From assembly GCF_049647105.1 (NCBI RefSeq), contig NZ_JBARWZ010000015.1, forward strand, positions 12,202 to 76,201: 64,000 nucleotides of DNA. The letters are read 5' to 3'. This document shows, piece by piece, positions 8,156 to 18,103 of the stretch (the stretch's first letter is position 1; the number at the start of each line of letters is the position of its first letter). Below the pieces are notes generated by a model. The model was not told where the DNA came from. It saw nothing but the letters and a program-made list of their open reading frames with translations, and did not search any database. Source of the DNA: Actinophytocola sp049647105 (GTDB taxonomy: Bacteria > Actinomycetota > Actinomycetes > Mycobacteriales > Pseudonocardiaceae). Position numbers and translations under genes: made by a program.

Positions 8156-8981
8156 CGATACGACGGTTGATCAGGTCGATTGTCCGCTCCGGGCTCAGCG
8201 CGGTGGCGCGGAGGTTGTCGAACACCGCGTTGTAGGTGCGGACGTGCTCCCCGCCAAGGTAGTCAGCACCTGACAGATGCCCCACGTAGACGATGCCGGG
8301 CAGGCCCTCGATCACGTTGATGACCGAGAACGAGATGTTGTCCGAGGCGTGCGTGCCCGCGTCGTTAGGGATCACCTGAATGTCGACATTGGGCAGATTG
8401 TGGAGGTCACGGATCAGTTCGAGCTGGCCACGGAGCGTCTTCGGTCCGCCGACCTCCTTCTGAAGTGCGCCTTCACCAACGATCAGCCAGAGATGCGGGC
8501 GGCCAGTCGACTTTAGACGCTCAACCCGCTCCCAGCGCTCCTCAGCCATCCTGTCCACATCGACCAGCGTCACAGTCGCGGACTTGCCCAACTGCGCCCG
8601 TGCGTAGTCGACGGTCTGAACGCTGCCAGGCCACGAGGACTCCGAGAACAGCTTCAGCGAGGCAGCGCCCGAGATCAGGTGCACGTAGCGAGCTGCCCAC
8701 TCCTGCACGCGTGACGGCGGGAGCTTGGCGCGACCCAGAGCCGCCAGGTCGCGCAACCGCTGCTGTTCTGACTCCGGGATCTGATAGATCCTGAAGCACT
8801 GATCAAGGTCGGCGTCACGCACTGGCACAGCGCCTTGCTCGACGCGAGTGAGCTTGCCCGCGTGCCAACCAAGCGCAGCGGTAGCCGCGGTGGTGAGCAA
8901 CCCGGCCGACGTCCTGGCTGCGAGCAGCTCCGCGCCGAGGATGACTCTCTGTACTGCCGAGCCGAGATCAGGGTCTGTCAT
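8145..8981 (-). CDS. XRE-type regulator with DUF5753 domain (WhiJ-like)
   Basis: The protein has about 278 residues. An N-terminal degenerate helix-turn-helix (RTSAGLLTTAATAALGWHAG) is followed by a C-terminal DUF5753 region with the usual WPGSVQTVDYARA and EHVRTYNAVFDNLR segments. This architecture is the most expanded regulator family in mycelial actinomycetes and pairs with DUF397 proteins. ATG 8981 was chosen; ATG 8990 and a TTG at 9011 are alternatives and none has a clear ribosome-binding site. It diverges from the small gene at 9201, and the shared intergenic region probably carries both promoters. Confidence 0.85.
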   Translation of the reverse strand: MTDPDLGSAVQRVILGAELLAARTSAGLLTTAATAALGWHAGKLTRVEQGAVPVRDADLDQCFRIYQIPESEQQRLRDLAALGRAKLPPSRVQEWAARYVHLISGAASLKLFSESSWPGSVQTVDYARAQLGKSATVTLVDVDRMAEERWERVERLKSTGRPHLWLIVGEGALQKEVGGPKTLRGQLELIRDLHNLPNVDIQVIPNDAGTHASDNISFSVINVIEGLPGIVYVGHLSGADYLGGEHVRTYNAVFDNLRATALSPERTIDLINRRIDEL

Positions 8982-9200
8982 GCGCGGCATTCTGCCGTCC
9001 GGGTCACGCAACGTGCACTGTCCTACTCCGTTTGATGTAATCCACCATGTTCAACAACTACAACCTACAATTGTAAGTTACTGTTGCAGATGTCGACGGG
9101 GTGTGTCTTCCACATGAGTCGTCGGTACGACGGTTGATCATTCTTACCGCCGCTCCGCACCCCGTCGGCCTGAAACCTGAGGACAAAGAGGAGGTGCGCA

Positions 9201-9620
9201 GTGGTGGTAGCCCAGCTCGGACTCGACGACATGATGAACGAGTTGCGGGCGCGCAAGTGGACCCTGTTCACGTGGGGACCCCAGAACGCCCCGCATCTGG
9301 TTGCAGGGCAATACCGCTGGGCTGACGTCCTTGACACGGTGCTCCTCCGCTCCAACGGGCTCGGGTGTGCCTACAGATGTCCGGCCAAGGTTCCGGACCC
9401 GTTCCGGCCTGACGCAGTGGTGTTCGAGTTCGAGAGTTCTTGGCTGTGGGCACTCCGAATGATCCTCATCATGGATCCGCCAGGGCACCCAGATGCACCT
9501 ACACGCATCCAGACCCCGTCTCGCGCATGCTTGGTGCCCACGGATCTTCCGAAGCCCCTCGTAGTTCGGCCTTTGTCTAAGGTGTCCCCTCCCCTAGCTG
9601 CCCGAGCTGGGAGAACCTGA
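9201..9620 (+). CDS. Small conserved protein divergent from WhiJ-like regulator
   Basis: This 139-residue soluble protein belongs to no domain family I can name. A strong AGAGGAGGTG site at 9188-9197 fixes the GTG start. The core is a Trp- and Phe-containing stretch (VFEFESSWLWALRMIL) followed by a Pro-rich loop (DPPGHPDAPT). As I recall, proteins of similar size and motif order occur beside XRE/DUF397 pairs in Pseudonocardiales, suggesting a third component of that module. The last 25 residues look poorly constrained. I infer a partner role; the biochemical function is unknown. Confidence 0.6.
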   Translation: MVVAQLGLDDMMNELRARKWTLFTWGPQNAPHLVAGQYRWADVLDTVLLRSNGLGCAYRCPAKVPDPFRPDAVVFEFESSWLWALRMILIMDPPGHPDAPTRIQTPSRACLVPTDLPKPLVVRPLSKVSPPLAARAGRT

Positions 9621-9660
9621 CGATGCCCCGGACGCGCACCTAACCCCCCGATGAGGCGCG

Positions 9661-9686
9661 TGTTCGGAAGGCCCGGGTTCCGAACA
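9661..9686. repeat. 26-bp perfect inverted repeat
   Basis: tgttcggaa (9661-9669) and ttccgaaca (9678-9686) are perfect 9-bp arms around the GC core ggcccggg. It may be an operator-like dyad or a hairpin. It lies 40 bp after the small gene at 9201-9620. Confidence 0.7.
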
Positions 9687-9712
9687 GACCCCAGTTGGAC
9701 CGGGCCGGTAGG

Positions 9713-9804
9713 ACCCACCCCCAGCGGGGTTAGTCGCGCTTCAGCCGGTAGCTAGATCAAGCCGGGGCTAGCCGCGGCTTCAACCGCTGGGGGTGGGTTC
9801 TTCT
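9713..9804 (+). terminator. Long stem-loop with T-rich tail
   Basis: Perfect 15-bp arms acccacccccagcgg (9713-9727) and ccgctgggggtgggt (9784-9798) flank a 56-nt loop that contains its own partial dyads (ccggtagctag / ctagccgcgg). It is followed by tcttct. It is possibly the terminator of the upstream gene, but the long structured loop is unusual for one and could be a small structured RNA. Confidence 0.5.
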
Positions 9805-10008
9805 CTGTCCACCGTGAACGGAGCCCACTCCGCCCACGGTCGGCATGGACACGTCGTGAACAAGGACCCCAAGATTTCACCACCGAGGAGAAGCACCTGT
9901 GGGCCGACATGTTGGAAGCGACGGTAACGCTAAGGCCGCGACGCGGGTACAGAATGCAGTCTTTGCTGAAGGGGTTAGCCCGAACTCGTCGTGTGGTAGA
10001 AGCACGGC

Positions 10009-10857
10009 GTGCGCGAACACGCTTACGCGAGCCTGGTGGGCACCGCCGTCGGAGACGCTCTCGGCGATGGCCTCCACCTGCGGGACAACGCGATCCACCG
10101 GCGGCTGCCGGCCGCGCCGTGGCGGTGGACCGACGACACGGAGATGGCGTGCTCGGTGTACGACGTGCTCTCCACGCACGGCCGCGTCGAGCCGGACGCG
10201 CTGGCGGCGAGCTTCGTCGCGCGCTACGACGTCGACCGCGGCTACGGCGCCGGGATCGACGCGATGATGCGCATGGTGGCCCGGGGCGAGGACCTGCGCA
10301 CCCTGGCCGCGTCGGCGTTCGGCGGCACGGGTTCGTGGGGCAACGGCGCTGCGATGCGGATCGCGCCGCTCGGGGCGTGGTTCGCCGGTGACCCGGCACG
10401 CGCGGCGGCGGAGGCCGCGGTCGCCGCCGCCGTGACGCACACGCACCCGGAGGGCGTCGCGGGCGCCGTGGCCGTCGCGGTCGCCGCCGCGGTGGCGCCG
10501 GAGAACCTGTTCGCCGAAGTGCTGCGGCACACTCCGCCCGGCGAGGTGCGGTCCGGTATCGAGAAAGCGGCGACGCTGGCCGGGACACCGGAGGACGCCG
10601 CCGCGCAGCTGGGCACCGGGGGCCGGGTGAGTGCACCCGACACCGTGCCGCTCGCGTTGTGGGTCGTGGCCCGGCACCCGGCCGACTACGAGGAGGCCGT
10701 CTGGGAGGTCGCCGCGCTGGCCGAGGACGTCGACACGCTGTGCGCGATCGTCGGCGGGATCATCGCGGCCCGCGTCGGCGAGGCGGGCATCCCCCAGCTG
10801 TGGCGTGAGTCGGTGGAGCCCCTGCCCAGTGTCCCGAACTGGAAATGCGGTGCGTGA
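10009..10857 (+). CDS. ADP-ribosylglycohydrolase (DraG/ARH) family protein
   Basis: The 282-residue all-helical protein removes ADP-ribose from a modified target, as DraG and ARH enzymes do. The binuclear-metal motifs are visible: GDALGDGL near residue 15, WTDDTEMA near residue 40, and SAPDTVPLALW near residue 210. The target is unknown and no ADP-ribosyltransferase gene is adjacent. GTG 10009 is the start. Nothing follows it on the same strand for more than 1.4 kb, so it is probably monocistronic. Confidence 0.88.
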   Translation: MREHAYASLVGTAVGDALGDGLHLRDNAIHRRLPAAPWRWTDDTEMACSVYDVLSTHGRVEPDALAASFVARYDVDRGYGAGIDAMMRMVARGEDLRTLAASAFGGTGSWGNGAAMRIAPLGAWFAGDPARAAAEAAVAAAVTHTHPEGVAGAVAVAVAAAVAPENLFAEVLRHTPPGEVRSGIEKAATLAGTPEDAAAQLGTGGRVSAPDTVPLALWVVARHPADYEEAVWEVAALAEDVDTLCAIVGGIIAARVGEAGIPQLWRESVEPLPSVPNWKCGA

Positions 10858-10989
10858 GTCGGTGGATCCAGGTTTCTGCCGGCAAGGCGCCGATCCTCTC
10901 TCGTACCGGGTTGTACTTGGGTGGATCGGCAACGCCGCCAGAAGGAAGCTGGGCCGCCGAATCGGGTGCCAGATTTCCGGTTCGGGACA

Positions 10990-11784
10990 CTAGCTGGGTC
11001 TGACGGCGGCCCAGTCCAGCGTCACTTCGCCGAGGCGCCACCGTTTGCGCCGGTCCTGAACAGGCCATTCGCGTGCGAGCAGCGCCACCGCCTCCGTCCA
11101 GCGGGCGCGGGGGCCGAAGATCGCGAACGGGGCCGCGCGGGCCCAGCAGTGGTCGAGCGCGGCGAACAACGCGTGCACCCGCTCGCCGGGCACGTTGCGG
11201 TGGATCAGCGCCTTCGGCAGTCGTTCCGCCAGGTCGGAGGGCTGATCGAGGTCGCTCGGCAGGCAGGCCAGCGTGAGCGTGCGGGGCCCGTCGGCGTCGA
11301 GGGTGACCCAGCAGCAGCGGCGGCCAAGCTCGTCGCACGTGCCCTCGATGATCAGGCCGCCGGGTGCCAGCCGCTTCCGCATCGCGGTCCAGGCCGCCGC
11401 GACCTCGGCCTCGTCGTACTGGCGCAGCACGTTGAACGCCCGCACCAGCGCGGGCCGCGTGCCGGCCAGCTCGAACCCGCCCCGCCGGAACTCCAGCCGC
11501 GGCGGGTCGGCGGCGGGTGCGGCGGCCGTGACCCGCTCGGGGTCGATCTCCAGCCCGAGCACCCGGACATCCGCGCGGACTCCGCCGAGACGGCGCGCCA
11601 GCTCGACGGTCGTGACCGGGGTCGCGCCGTAGCCGAGGTCGACGACCAGCGGGTCGGCCGCCCCGAGGAGTGCGTCGCGTACTCGTGGTGTCGAAGCGGC
11701 CCAGCGGTCGGAGCGCCGCAGCCGGTTGGGGTTGGTGGTGCCGCGGGTGGGGGTGCCGAGTGGCCTCAGTGCTCGGCCAGCCAC
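10990..11784 (-). CDS. Class I SAM-dependent methyltransferase-like protein
   Basis: The 264-residue protein has a Rossmann methyltransferase motif I variant VVDLGYGATPVTT at about residues 47-59 and motif II LGLEIDPERV. The glycine-rich loop is atypical (GYGATP), as in a mycobacterial family found near murB. The substrate is unknown. GTG 11784 overlaps the upstream DUF2505 gene by 19 bp, so the two are probably coupled. Confidence 0.75.
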   Translation of the reverse strand: MAGRALRPLGTPTRGTTNPNRLRRSDRWAASTPRVRDALLGAADPLVVDLGYGATPVTTVELARRLGGVRADVRVLGLEIDPERVTAAAPAADPPRLEFRRGGFELAGTRPALVRAFNVLRQYDEAEVAAAWTAMRKRLAPGGLIIEGTCDELGRRCCWVTLDADGPRTLTLACLPSDLDQPSDLAERLPKALIHRNVPGERVHALFAALDHCWARAAPFAIFGPRARWTEAVALLAREWPVQDRRKRWRLGEVTLDWAAVRPS

Positions 11785-12254
11785 TTCTCGGCATACTCCG
11801 CCTCGGCGGCGAGCAGCTTCGTGACCTGCTCGGCGACCACCTTCTCGATCTTCCCGCCGATCAGCGGGATGCTGACCTTCACCTCGGCGCTGACCAGCAG
11901 CTCCGTGCTGCCGCCGCCACGTTCGGTCAGCCTCCCGCGCGAGGTGATGTTGGCAGGCACGCCGTTGATGGTCGCCTTGCCCGCCGACTCGTGCCCTCGC
12001 CAGCGCTCCTCGCGCTCCACCACGAGGTCGCCGTTCAGGATCGACCGCACGGCGCTGGGTAGCTTGCTCGCGTCCACGCCCTGGCGGAGGCGGAAGGCGG
12101 CGGTGTCGCCATCGAGCCGGTGGTCGAGCAGCGCGGCGGACTTGCCGCCGATGTCACGCAGGCGCGCGGTGAGGAAGGCCTTGTCCACCAGGGTCGAGAA
12201 GACGTCGTCGGCCTTCGCGGCGAAGGTGGCGCGGTGCTCGAAGCGGCTGGGCAT
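11766..12254 (-). CDS. DUF2505-family protein (Rv0481c-like)
   Basis: The protein has about 162 residues and an SRPBCC/START-like fold: MPSRFEHRATFAAKADDVFSTL-type N-terminus, then a C-terminal amphipathic helix ending AEAEYAEKWLAEH. Such proteins bind hydrophobic ligands, but the family has no assigned role. ATG 12254 was chosen over the upstream in-frame start because the family begins at MPSRF. It is divergent from murB, with 25 bp between starts, so the promoters overlap. Confidence 0.78.
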   Translation of the reverse strand: MPSRFEHRATFAAKADDVFSTLVDKAFLTARLRDIGGKSAALLDHRLDGDTAAFRLRQGVDASKLPSAVRSILNGDLVVEREERWRGHESAGKATINGVPANITSRGRLTERGGGSTELLVSAEVKVSIPLIGGKIEKVVAEQVTKLLAAEAEYAEKWLAEH

Positions 12255-12279
12255 GACCGGGAGGTTACCGTTGGCGCCC

Positions 12280-13343
<1,064 letters not shown>

Positions 13344-13347
<4 letters not shown>

Positions 13348-14078
13348 GCCCGGAACGCTCGTGAAGCCGAGGCCTGTGCGCGGGGCTTCATGACGATCTG
13401 GTCCAGGTTCACGTGTGCGGGCCGGGTCACCGCGAACGCGACCACCTCCGCAACGTCGTCGGCGGTCAGCGGCTCGATGCCGTCGTACACGGACGACGCG
13501 CGGTCGGTGTCCCCGTCGAAGCGGACCAGGGAGAACTCGGTCTCCACCATCCCCGGGAGCACCTCGGTGAACCGCACCGGCTGCCCGAGCAGCTCACCGC
13601 GCAGCGTCCGGTGCAGCGCCGACTGCGCGTGCTTGGCGCTGGTGTAGCCGGCGCCGTTGTCGTACACCTCCGTCGCCGCGATCGACGTGATCGTCACGAC
13701 GTGCCCGTCGCCGGACTCGACCAGCGCGGGCAGCAGCGCCTTGGTCATCCGCAGCGTGCCGAGGACGTTCGTCTCCCACATCCAGCGCCAGTGGTCCTCG
13801 TCCGCGTCCGCGACCCGCGCGAGGCCACGGGCGCCGCCCGCGTTGTTCACCAGCACCCGGCACGGGCCAGCGTCGGCCACGAACGAGTGAACTGACGAGG
13901 GATCCGTCACATCCAGCGGCAGCGCCACACCACCCACGGAATCGGCCAATTCGGTCAGCCGATCGAGCCTGCGGGCGCCCAAAACCACCCGAAATCCGGC
14001 ATCGGCCAGGTGTCGGGCGGTGGCGGCGCCGATGCCGGAACTGGCGCCGGTAACAATCGCTGTGCCGAGGTTGTTCAT
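13344..14078 (-). CDS. Short-chain dehydrogenase/reductase (Rv0484c-like)
   Basis: The 244-residue classical SDR has the nucleotide motif TGASSGIGAATARHL (11-25), NNAGG, and the catalytic triad Ser (TITSIAA) and YxxxK (YTSAKHA). ARRLDR after strand 2 suggests NADP(H) preference. The substrate is unknown. ATG 14078 is the natural start. It is convergent with murB and divergent from the L,D-transpeptidase gene. Confidence 0.9.
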
Positions 14079-14216
14079 GTTGCCGATCCTGCACACGCGG
14101 GTAACCCAGCCGGTGAGAGGGTGTCGGGTGACGAGTGTCACACTCGCATCCGCGCACCGTGACGGTGCTGGGGCGTCAATACAAAGAGGGACTCGAGCCA
14201 GGCGGAGGTTTGAACG

Positions 14217-15386
14217 GTGAGATCCGGACGGCGGGTAATCGGTACGGTCGCGACCCTGGTCGCCGCCCTCACTTTGCTCGCGTCGTGCACGTCGGAAGGT
14301 GACGACGGGAAGAGCAGCGGGCCGTTCGAGAAGAAGGCGCCCGCTGCCAAGCTCGTGTTCGCGCCGGAGATCGGCGCGGTCGACGTCCCGCCGACCACCC
14401 CGGTGAAGATCACCGTGGCCGACGGTGAGCTGACCGAGGCGGCTGTCGCCAATCCCGAGGGCGCGCCCCTCACCGGGCAGCTCGCCGAGGACAAGAAGAG
14501 CTGGACCAGCGCCGAGGTCCTCGGCTACGGCAAGGCCTACACGTACACGGTCAAGGCGAAGAACTCCGAGGGCAGGGTGACCGAGAAGACCGGCGCCTTC
14601 AACACCCTCGCCCCCGCCGCGACCCCGCGCGCCACGATCAACCCCGGCGACGGCGCGACGGTCGGCGTCGGCATGCCGGTCAGCGTCAAGTTCCCCGAGG
14701 GCGGCCCCGAGGACAAGGCCGCCGTCGAGAAGGCGCTGGTCGTGGAGACCTCCCAGCCCGTCGAGGGCTCGTGGGCGTGGATCAGCGACAACCAGGTCGA
14801 CTGGCGGCCGAAGGAGTACTGGCCCGCGAACACGCAGGTCACGGTGAACGCGAAGCTCTACGGCCTGGCCTACGGCGGCGGCGCGTACGGCAAGTCCGAC
14901 CTGTCGACGCAGTTCAGCATCGGCCGCAACCAGGTCGTGAAGATCAACACGCCGGACCACGTGATGAACGTCTACCGCGACGGTCAGTTGTTCGCGGCCT
15001 ACCCGTCGAGCAACGGCGACGACAACGACCCGAACCTGAACACGCCCAACGGCACGGTCATCGTCATGGCGAAGGACCCGGTCGGCGACTTCTCCAACCC
15101 GCGCTACGGGTACACGAACGTGATGAAGAAGTGGGCCGTCCGCATCTCCAACCACGGCGAGTTCATCCACGAGAACAACGACAACGCCGCCAACATCGGC
15201 AAGAAGAACAGCTCGCACGGCTGCGTCAACCTGCTGGAGGCCGACGCGAAGGCGTACTTCGACAGCGCGCTGATCGGTGACCCGGTCGAGGTCACCGGCT
15301 CCAGGGCCAACTACCCGACCACCTCCGACGTGTTCGACTGGCTGATCCCGTGGGGCCAGTGGCAGTCGATGTCGGCGCTGAACTGA
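14217..15386 (+). CDS. L,D-transpeptidase lipoprotein (LdtMt5/LprQ-like)
   Basis: The enzyme forms 3-3 cross-links in peptidoglycan outside the membrane. The 389 residues begin with a lipoprotein signal (Arg-rich, hydrophobic core, lipobox LLASC, lipidated Cys about 24), continue with two Ig-like domains (about 45-125 and 130-230), and end with a YkuD catalytic domain carrying SHGCVNL (catalytic Cys about 336). GTG 14217 follows GGAGG. The position after murB and an SDR matches Rv0483. The hydrolase gene starts at the next base after the stop. Confidence 0.92.
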   Translation: MRSGRRVIGTVATLVAALTLLASCTSEGDDGKSSGPFEKKAPAAKLVFAPEIGAVDVPPTTPVKITVADGELTEAAVANPEGAPLTGQLAEDKKSWTSAEVLGYGKAYTYTVKAKNSEGRVTEKTGAFNTLAPAATPRATINPGDGATVGVGMPVSVKFPEGGPEDKAAVEKALVVETSQPVEGSWAWISDNQVDWRPKEYWPANTQVTVNAKLYGLAYGGGAYGKSDLSTQFSIGRNQVVKINTPDHVMNVYRDGQLFAAYPSSNGDDNDPNLNTPNGTVIVMAKDPVGDFSNPRYGYTNVMKKWAVRISNHGEFIHENNDNAANIGKKNSSHGCVNLLEADAKAYFDSALIGDPVEVTGSRANYPTTSDVFDWLIPWGQWQSMSALN

Positions 15387-16205
15387 ATGGCGCGCGTCAC
15401 CGGCGCGGGCAGCACGCGCCTTGCCTTACGCACCGCCGGTGATCCGCAGGGGCCGCCGATCGTCTTCGTCCACGGCTGGGCCGCGTCCAGTGCGGTGTGG
15501 TCCGGCCAGCTGGGTGACCCCGCGCTCGCCGGGCACCGGCTGGTCGCCGTCGACCTGCGCGGCCACGGCGCCTCCGACACTCCGCAGGACGGTTACGACC
15601 AGCCTGCGGTGTGGGCGGCGGACCTCGCCGCCGTGCTGGCGTACTGCGGCCGTCCCCCGGTGCTCGTCGGATGGTCCTACGGCGGCCTCGTCGTCACCGA
15701 CTACCTGCGGGAACGCGGCACGGACGGGGTCGGGGGCGTGGTGCTCGTCGGCGGGCTCACCGAGATGGGCCGGGACCGGCCGGGTGGCGGGGTCGGCTCG
15801 GCGTGGGACGGGATCATGCGGCCCGCGCTGTCCGAGGACCCCGACGAGGCGATCCCGGCGCTGACCACGCTCGCCAGGCGGATGACCGAGGAGCCGCTGT
15901 CCGGACCCGACATCCAGCGGTACGTCGGCGACATGCTCCGCGTGCCGCCTTCGGTGCGGAAAGCGCTGTTCAGGCGGGACATCGGCAGCGCGGAGGTGCT
16001 CGCGGCGATCGACGTCCCGGTGCTGGTGGCGCACGGGACGGCCGACACGGTCGTCACCCCGGCGAGTGCCGAATACGCGGCGGGGAAGATTTCCACCTCC
16101 ATCGTGCGTTGGTTCGAAGAGGTGGGACACATGCCGTTCGTGGAACGCCGTGCGGAGTTCAACGCGGCCCTGCTCGAGTTCGCGGGGCCGGTCGCCAACC
16201 ACTAG
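15387..16205 (+). CDS. Alpha/beta hydrolase
   Basis: The 272-residue alpha/beta-hydrolase has an oxyanion HGWAASS, nucleophile elbow GWSYGG (Ser), acid DTVV region and catalytic His in GHMPFVE. The substrate is unknown. The ATG lies immediately after the L,D-transpeptidase stop (TGA-ATG), so it is in the same transcript. The unit may continue into mshA, 10 bp downstream. Confidence 0.88.
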   Translation: MARVTGAGSTRLALRTAGDPQGPPIVFVHGWAASSAVWSGQLGDPALAGHRLVAVDLRGHGASDTPQDGYDQPAVWAADLAAVLAYCGRPPVLVGWSYGGLVVTDYLRERGTDGVGGVVLVGGLTEMGRDRPGGGVGSAWDGIMRPALSEDPDEAIPALTTLARRMTEEPLSGPDIQRYVGDMLRVPPSVRKALFRRDIGSAEVLAAIDVPVLVAHGTADTVVTPASAEYAAGKISTSIVRWFEEVGHMPFVERRAEFNAALLEFAGPVANH

Positions 16206-16215
16206 TCGGGAGTGG

Positions 16216-17538
16216 ATGTTGACGGTCGATGAGGATTCCGTGGGGTCGGTGCTGCGCATGCGGCAGTTACCACGCAGAGTGGCGGTGCTGTCACTGCACA
16301 CCTCGCCGCTGGAACAGCCGGGCACCGGCGACGCGGGTGGGATGAACGTCTACATCACCCAGACCGCGACCCGGATGGCCCGCCGAGGCATCGCGGTCGA
16401 GGTGTTCACGCGTGCCACCTCGTCCGACCTGCCGCCGGTCGCCGAGCTGGCGCCGGGTGTGCTGGTCAGGCACGTCACGGCGGGTCCGTACGAAGGTCTC
16501 GGCAAGGACGAGCTGCCTGCCCAGCTGTGCGCGTTCACCGCGGGTGTCCTGCGGGCGGAGGCCCGGCACGAGCCCGGCTACTACGACCTCGTGCACTCGC
16601 ACTACTGGCTGTCCGGCCAGGTCGGCTACCTCGTGCGGGACCGGTGGGGCGTGCCGCTCGTGCACTCCGCGCACACGCTCGCGAAGGTCAAGAACGCCGC
16701 GCTCGCCGACGGTGACACCCCGGAGCCACGCACCCGCGAGTTCGGCGAGCAGCAGGTGGTGGACGAGGCCGACCAGCTGATCGCGAACACCGACGTCGAG
16801 GCCGCGCAGCTCATCGACCTGTACGGCGCGGCGCCGGGCACGGTGCGCACGGTCGCGCCGGGCGTCGACCTGGACATGTTCCGGCCGGGCTCCCGGGCCG
16901 CGGCACGGGAGGCGCTCGGCGTCGCGCCGGGCGACACGGTGCTCGCGTTCGTCGGCCGCATCCAGCCGCTGAAGGCCCCCGACGTGCTGCTGCGTGCGGC
17001 CGCCGAGCTGCTCGCGAGGGGCACGGTGGCACGGGACCGCCTGGTCGTGGTGGTCGTCGGCGGGCCGTCGGGGTCCGGGCTCGAAGCACCGACCGCGCTG
17101 CAGGAGCTGGCCGCGACGCTGGGCATCGCCGACGTGGTGCGGTTCCTGCCGCCACGCGGGGGCGCCGCGCTGCGTGACGTGTACCAGGCCGCGGACGTGG
17201 TCGCCGTGCCCAGTCACAACGAGTCGTTCGGCCTGGTCGCGCTGGAGGCGCAGGCCTGCGGCACGCCCGTCGTCGCGGCGGCCGTCGGCGGGCTGCCGGT
17301 CGCGGTGGCGAACGGCAGGTCGGGGCTGCTCGTGACCGGGCACCACCCTGGCACCTGGGCGTCGGCGCTGTCACATGCCGCGTTGCGGCCGGACGTGCGG
17401 GCGCGGCTGTCGCTCGGGGCCGTCGAGCATGCCAACCGGTTCTCGTGGGACCGTACGACCGACGCGCTGGTGTCCGGGTACGCCGACGCCGCGACCGCGT
17501 TCCGGCGCGCGTTGTTCGAGACGGGGGTGGCGGTGTGA
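16216..17538 (+). CDS. mshA: D-inositol-3-phosphate glycosyltransferase MshA
   Basis: The enzyme catalyses the first step of mycothiol synthesis: transfer of GlcNAc from UDP-GlcNAc to 1L-inositol-1-phosphate. The 440-residue GT4 protein has the N-terminal acceptor loop GDAGGMNVY (about 38-46), HSHYWLSG, the central RIQPLKAPD phosphate-binding motif and the C-terminal ESFGLVALEAQACGTPVV signature. ATG 16216 was chosen; the reading frame extends upstream through the hydrolase gene. The YbjN-like gene overlaps its stop (GTGA), as in Rv0486-Rv0487. Confidence 0.95.
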   Translation: MLTVDEDSVGSVLRMRQLPRRVAVLSLHTSPLEQPGTGDAGGMNVYITQTATRMARRGIAVEVFTRATSSDLPPVAELAPGVLVRHVTAGPYEGLGKDELPAQLCAFTAGVLRAEARHEPGYYDLVHSHYWLSGQVGYLVRDRWGVPLVHSAHTLAKVKNAALADGDTPEPRTREFGEQQVVDEADQLIANTDVEAAQLIDLYGAAPGTVRTVAPGVDLDMFRPGSRAAAREALGVAPGDTVLAFVGRIQPLKAPDVLLRAAAELLARGTVARDRLVVVVVGGPSGSGLEAPTALQELAATLGIADVVRFLPPRGGAALRDVYQAADVVAVPSHNESFGLVALEAQACGTPVVAAAVGGLPVAVANGRSGLLVTGHHPGTWASALSHAALRPDVRARLSLGAVEHANRFSWDRTTDALVSGYADAATAFRRALFETGVAV

Positions 17539-18044
17539 GTGGGCTGAACACCGAGGTCAGCGACGTCATCGAGGCGACGCTCGCCGAGCGGGAGCTGACG
17601 TACCAGAGCCCCGCGGCCGGGCGGTACTTCGTCACGCTGCCCGGCACGAAGAAGCTGCAGACCAACGTGTGGCTGCGGGTGAACCCGCACGCGCTGGTGC
17701 TGGAGGCCTTCGTGTGCAGGCGGCCGGACGAGGCGTTCGAGGACGTGTACCGGTTCATGCTGCGGCGCAACGCGAAGCTCTACGGGGTCGCGTACACGAT
17801 CGACCAGCTCGGCGACATCTACCTGGTGGGGCGCGTCTCGCACGAGTCGGTGACGCCGGACGAGCTGGACCGGCTGCTCGGACAGGTGCTCGAGACGGCG
17901 GACGGCGACTTCAACACGCTGCTGGAGATCGGCTTCGCGTCGTCGATCCGGCGGGAGTACGAGTGGCGGGTGTCTCGCGGCGAGTCGCTCGCGAACCTCA
18001 AGGCGTTCGAGCACATGCTGACGCCCTCGACCCCCGAGGTTTGA
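17535..18044 (+). CDS. YbjN-domain protein (Rv0487-like)
   Basis: The 169-residue cytosolic protein has a YbjN/type III secretion chaperone-like fold: strands at KLQTNVWLRV and ALVLEAFVCRR, then the helix FEDVYRFMLRRN and GDIYLVGRV. The function is unknown; it may be a chaperone-like partner. The GTG start overlaps the mshA TGA by 2 bases, so expression is coupled to mycothiol synthesis. A terminator follows. Confidence 0.82.
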   Translation: MSGLNTEVSDVIEATLAERELTYQSPAAGRYFVTLPGTKKLQTNVWLRVNPHALVLEAFVCRRPDEAFEDVYRFMLRRNAKLYGVAYTIDQLGDIYLVGRVSHESVTPDELDRLLGQVLETADGDFNTLLEIGFASSIRREYEWRVSRGESLANLKAFEHMLTPSTPEV

Positions 18045-18065
18045 TTTTGTATGCAGGTTCGCGGA

Positions 18066-18103
18066 GCGGCTCGGGCGAGGGGGGAGTCGCGATCCCGAGC
18101 CGC
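18066..18103 (+). terminator. Terminator of the mshA unit
   Basis: A 10-bp perfect stem pairs gcggctcggg (18066-18075) with cccgagccgc (18094-18103) across an 18-nt loop. It lies 21 bp after the YbjN-like stop. The T-run is poor. Confidence 0.65.

Larger units (their letters stand above)
9621..10008. other. 388-bp non-coding gap with inverted repeats
   Basis: No credible gene was found. The left half holds two inverted repeats (listed separately). The right half (about 9830-10000) has lower GC than its neighbours, short frames broken by stops, and no tRNA-like fold. A weak -10-like hexamer TAGAAG at 9997-10002 lies 6 bp before the GTG at 10009. Confidence 0.6.

Noticed and set aside
9830..10008. 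Possible tRNA or attachment site in the lower-GC gap
   Set aside because: I could not fold a cloverleaf, there is no CCA end, and no direct repeat of an element boundary was seen.
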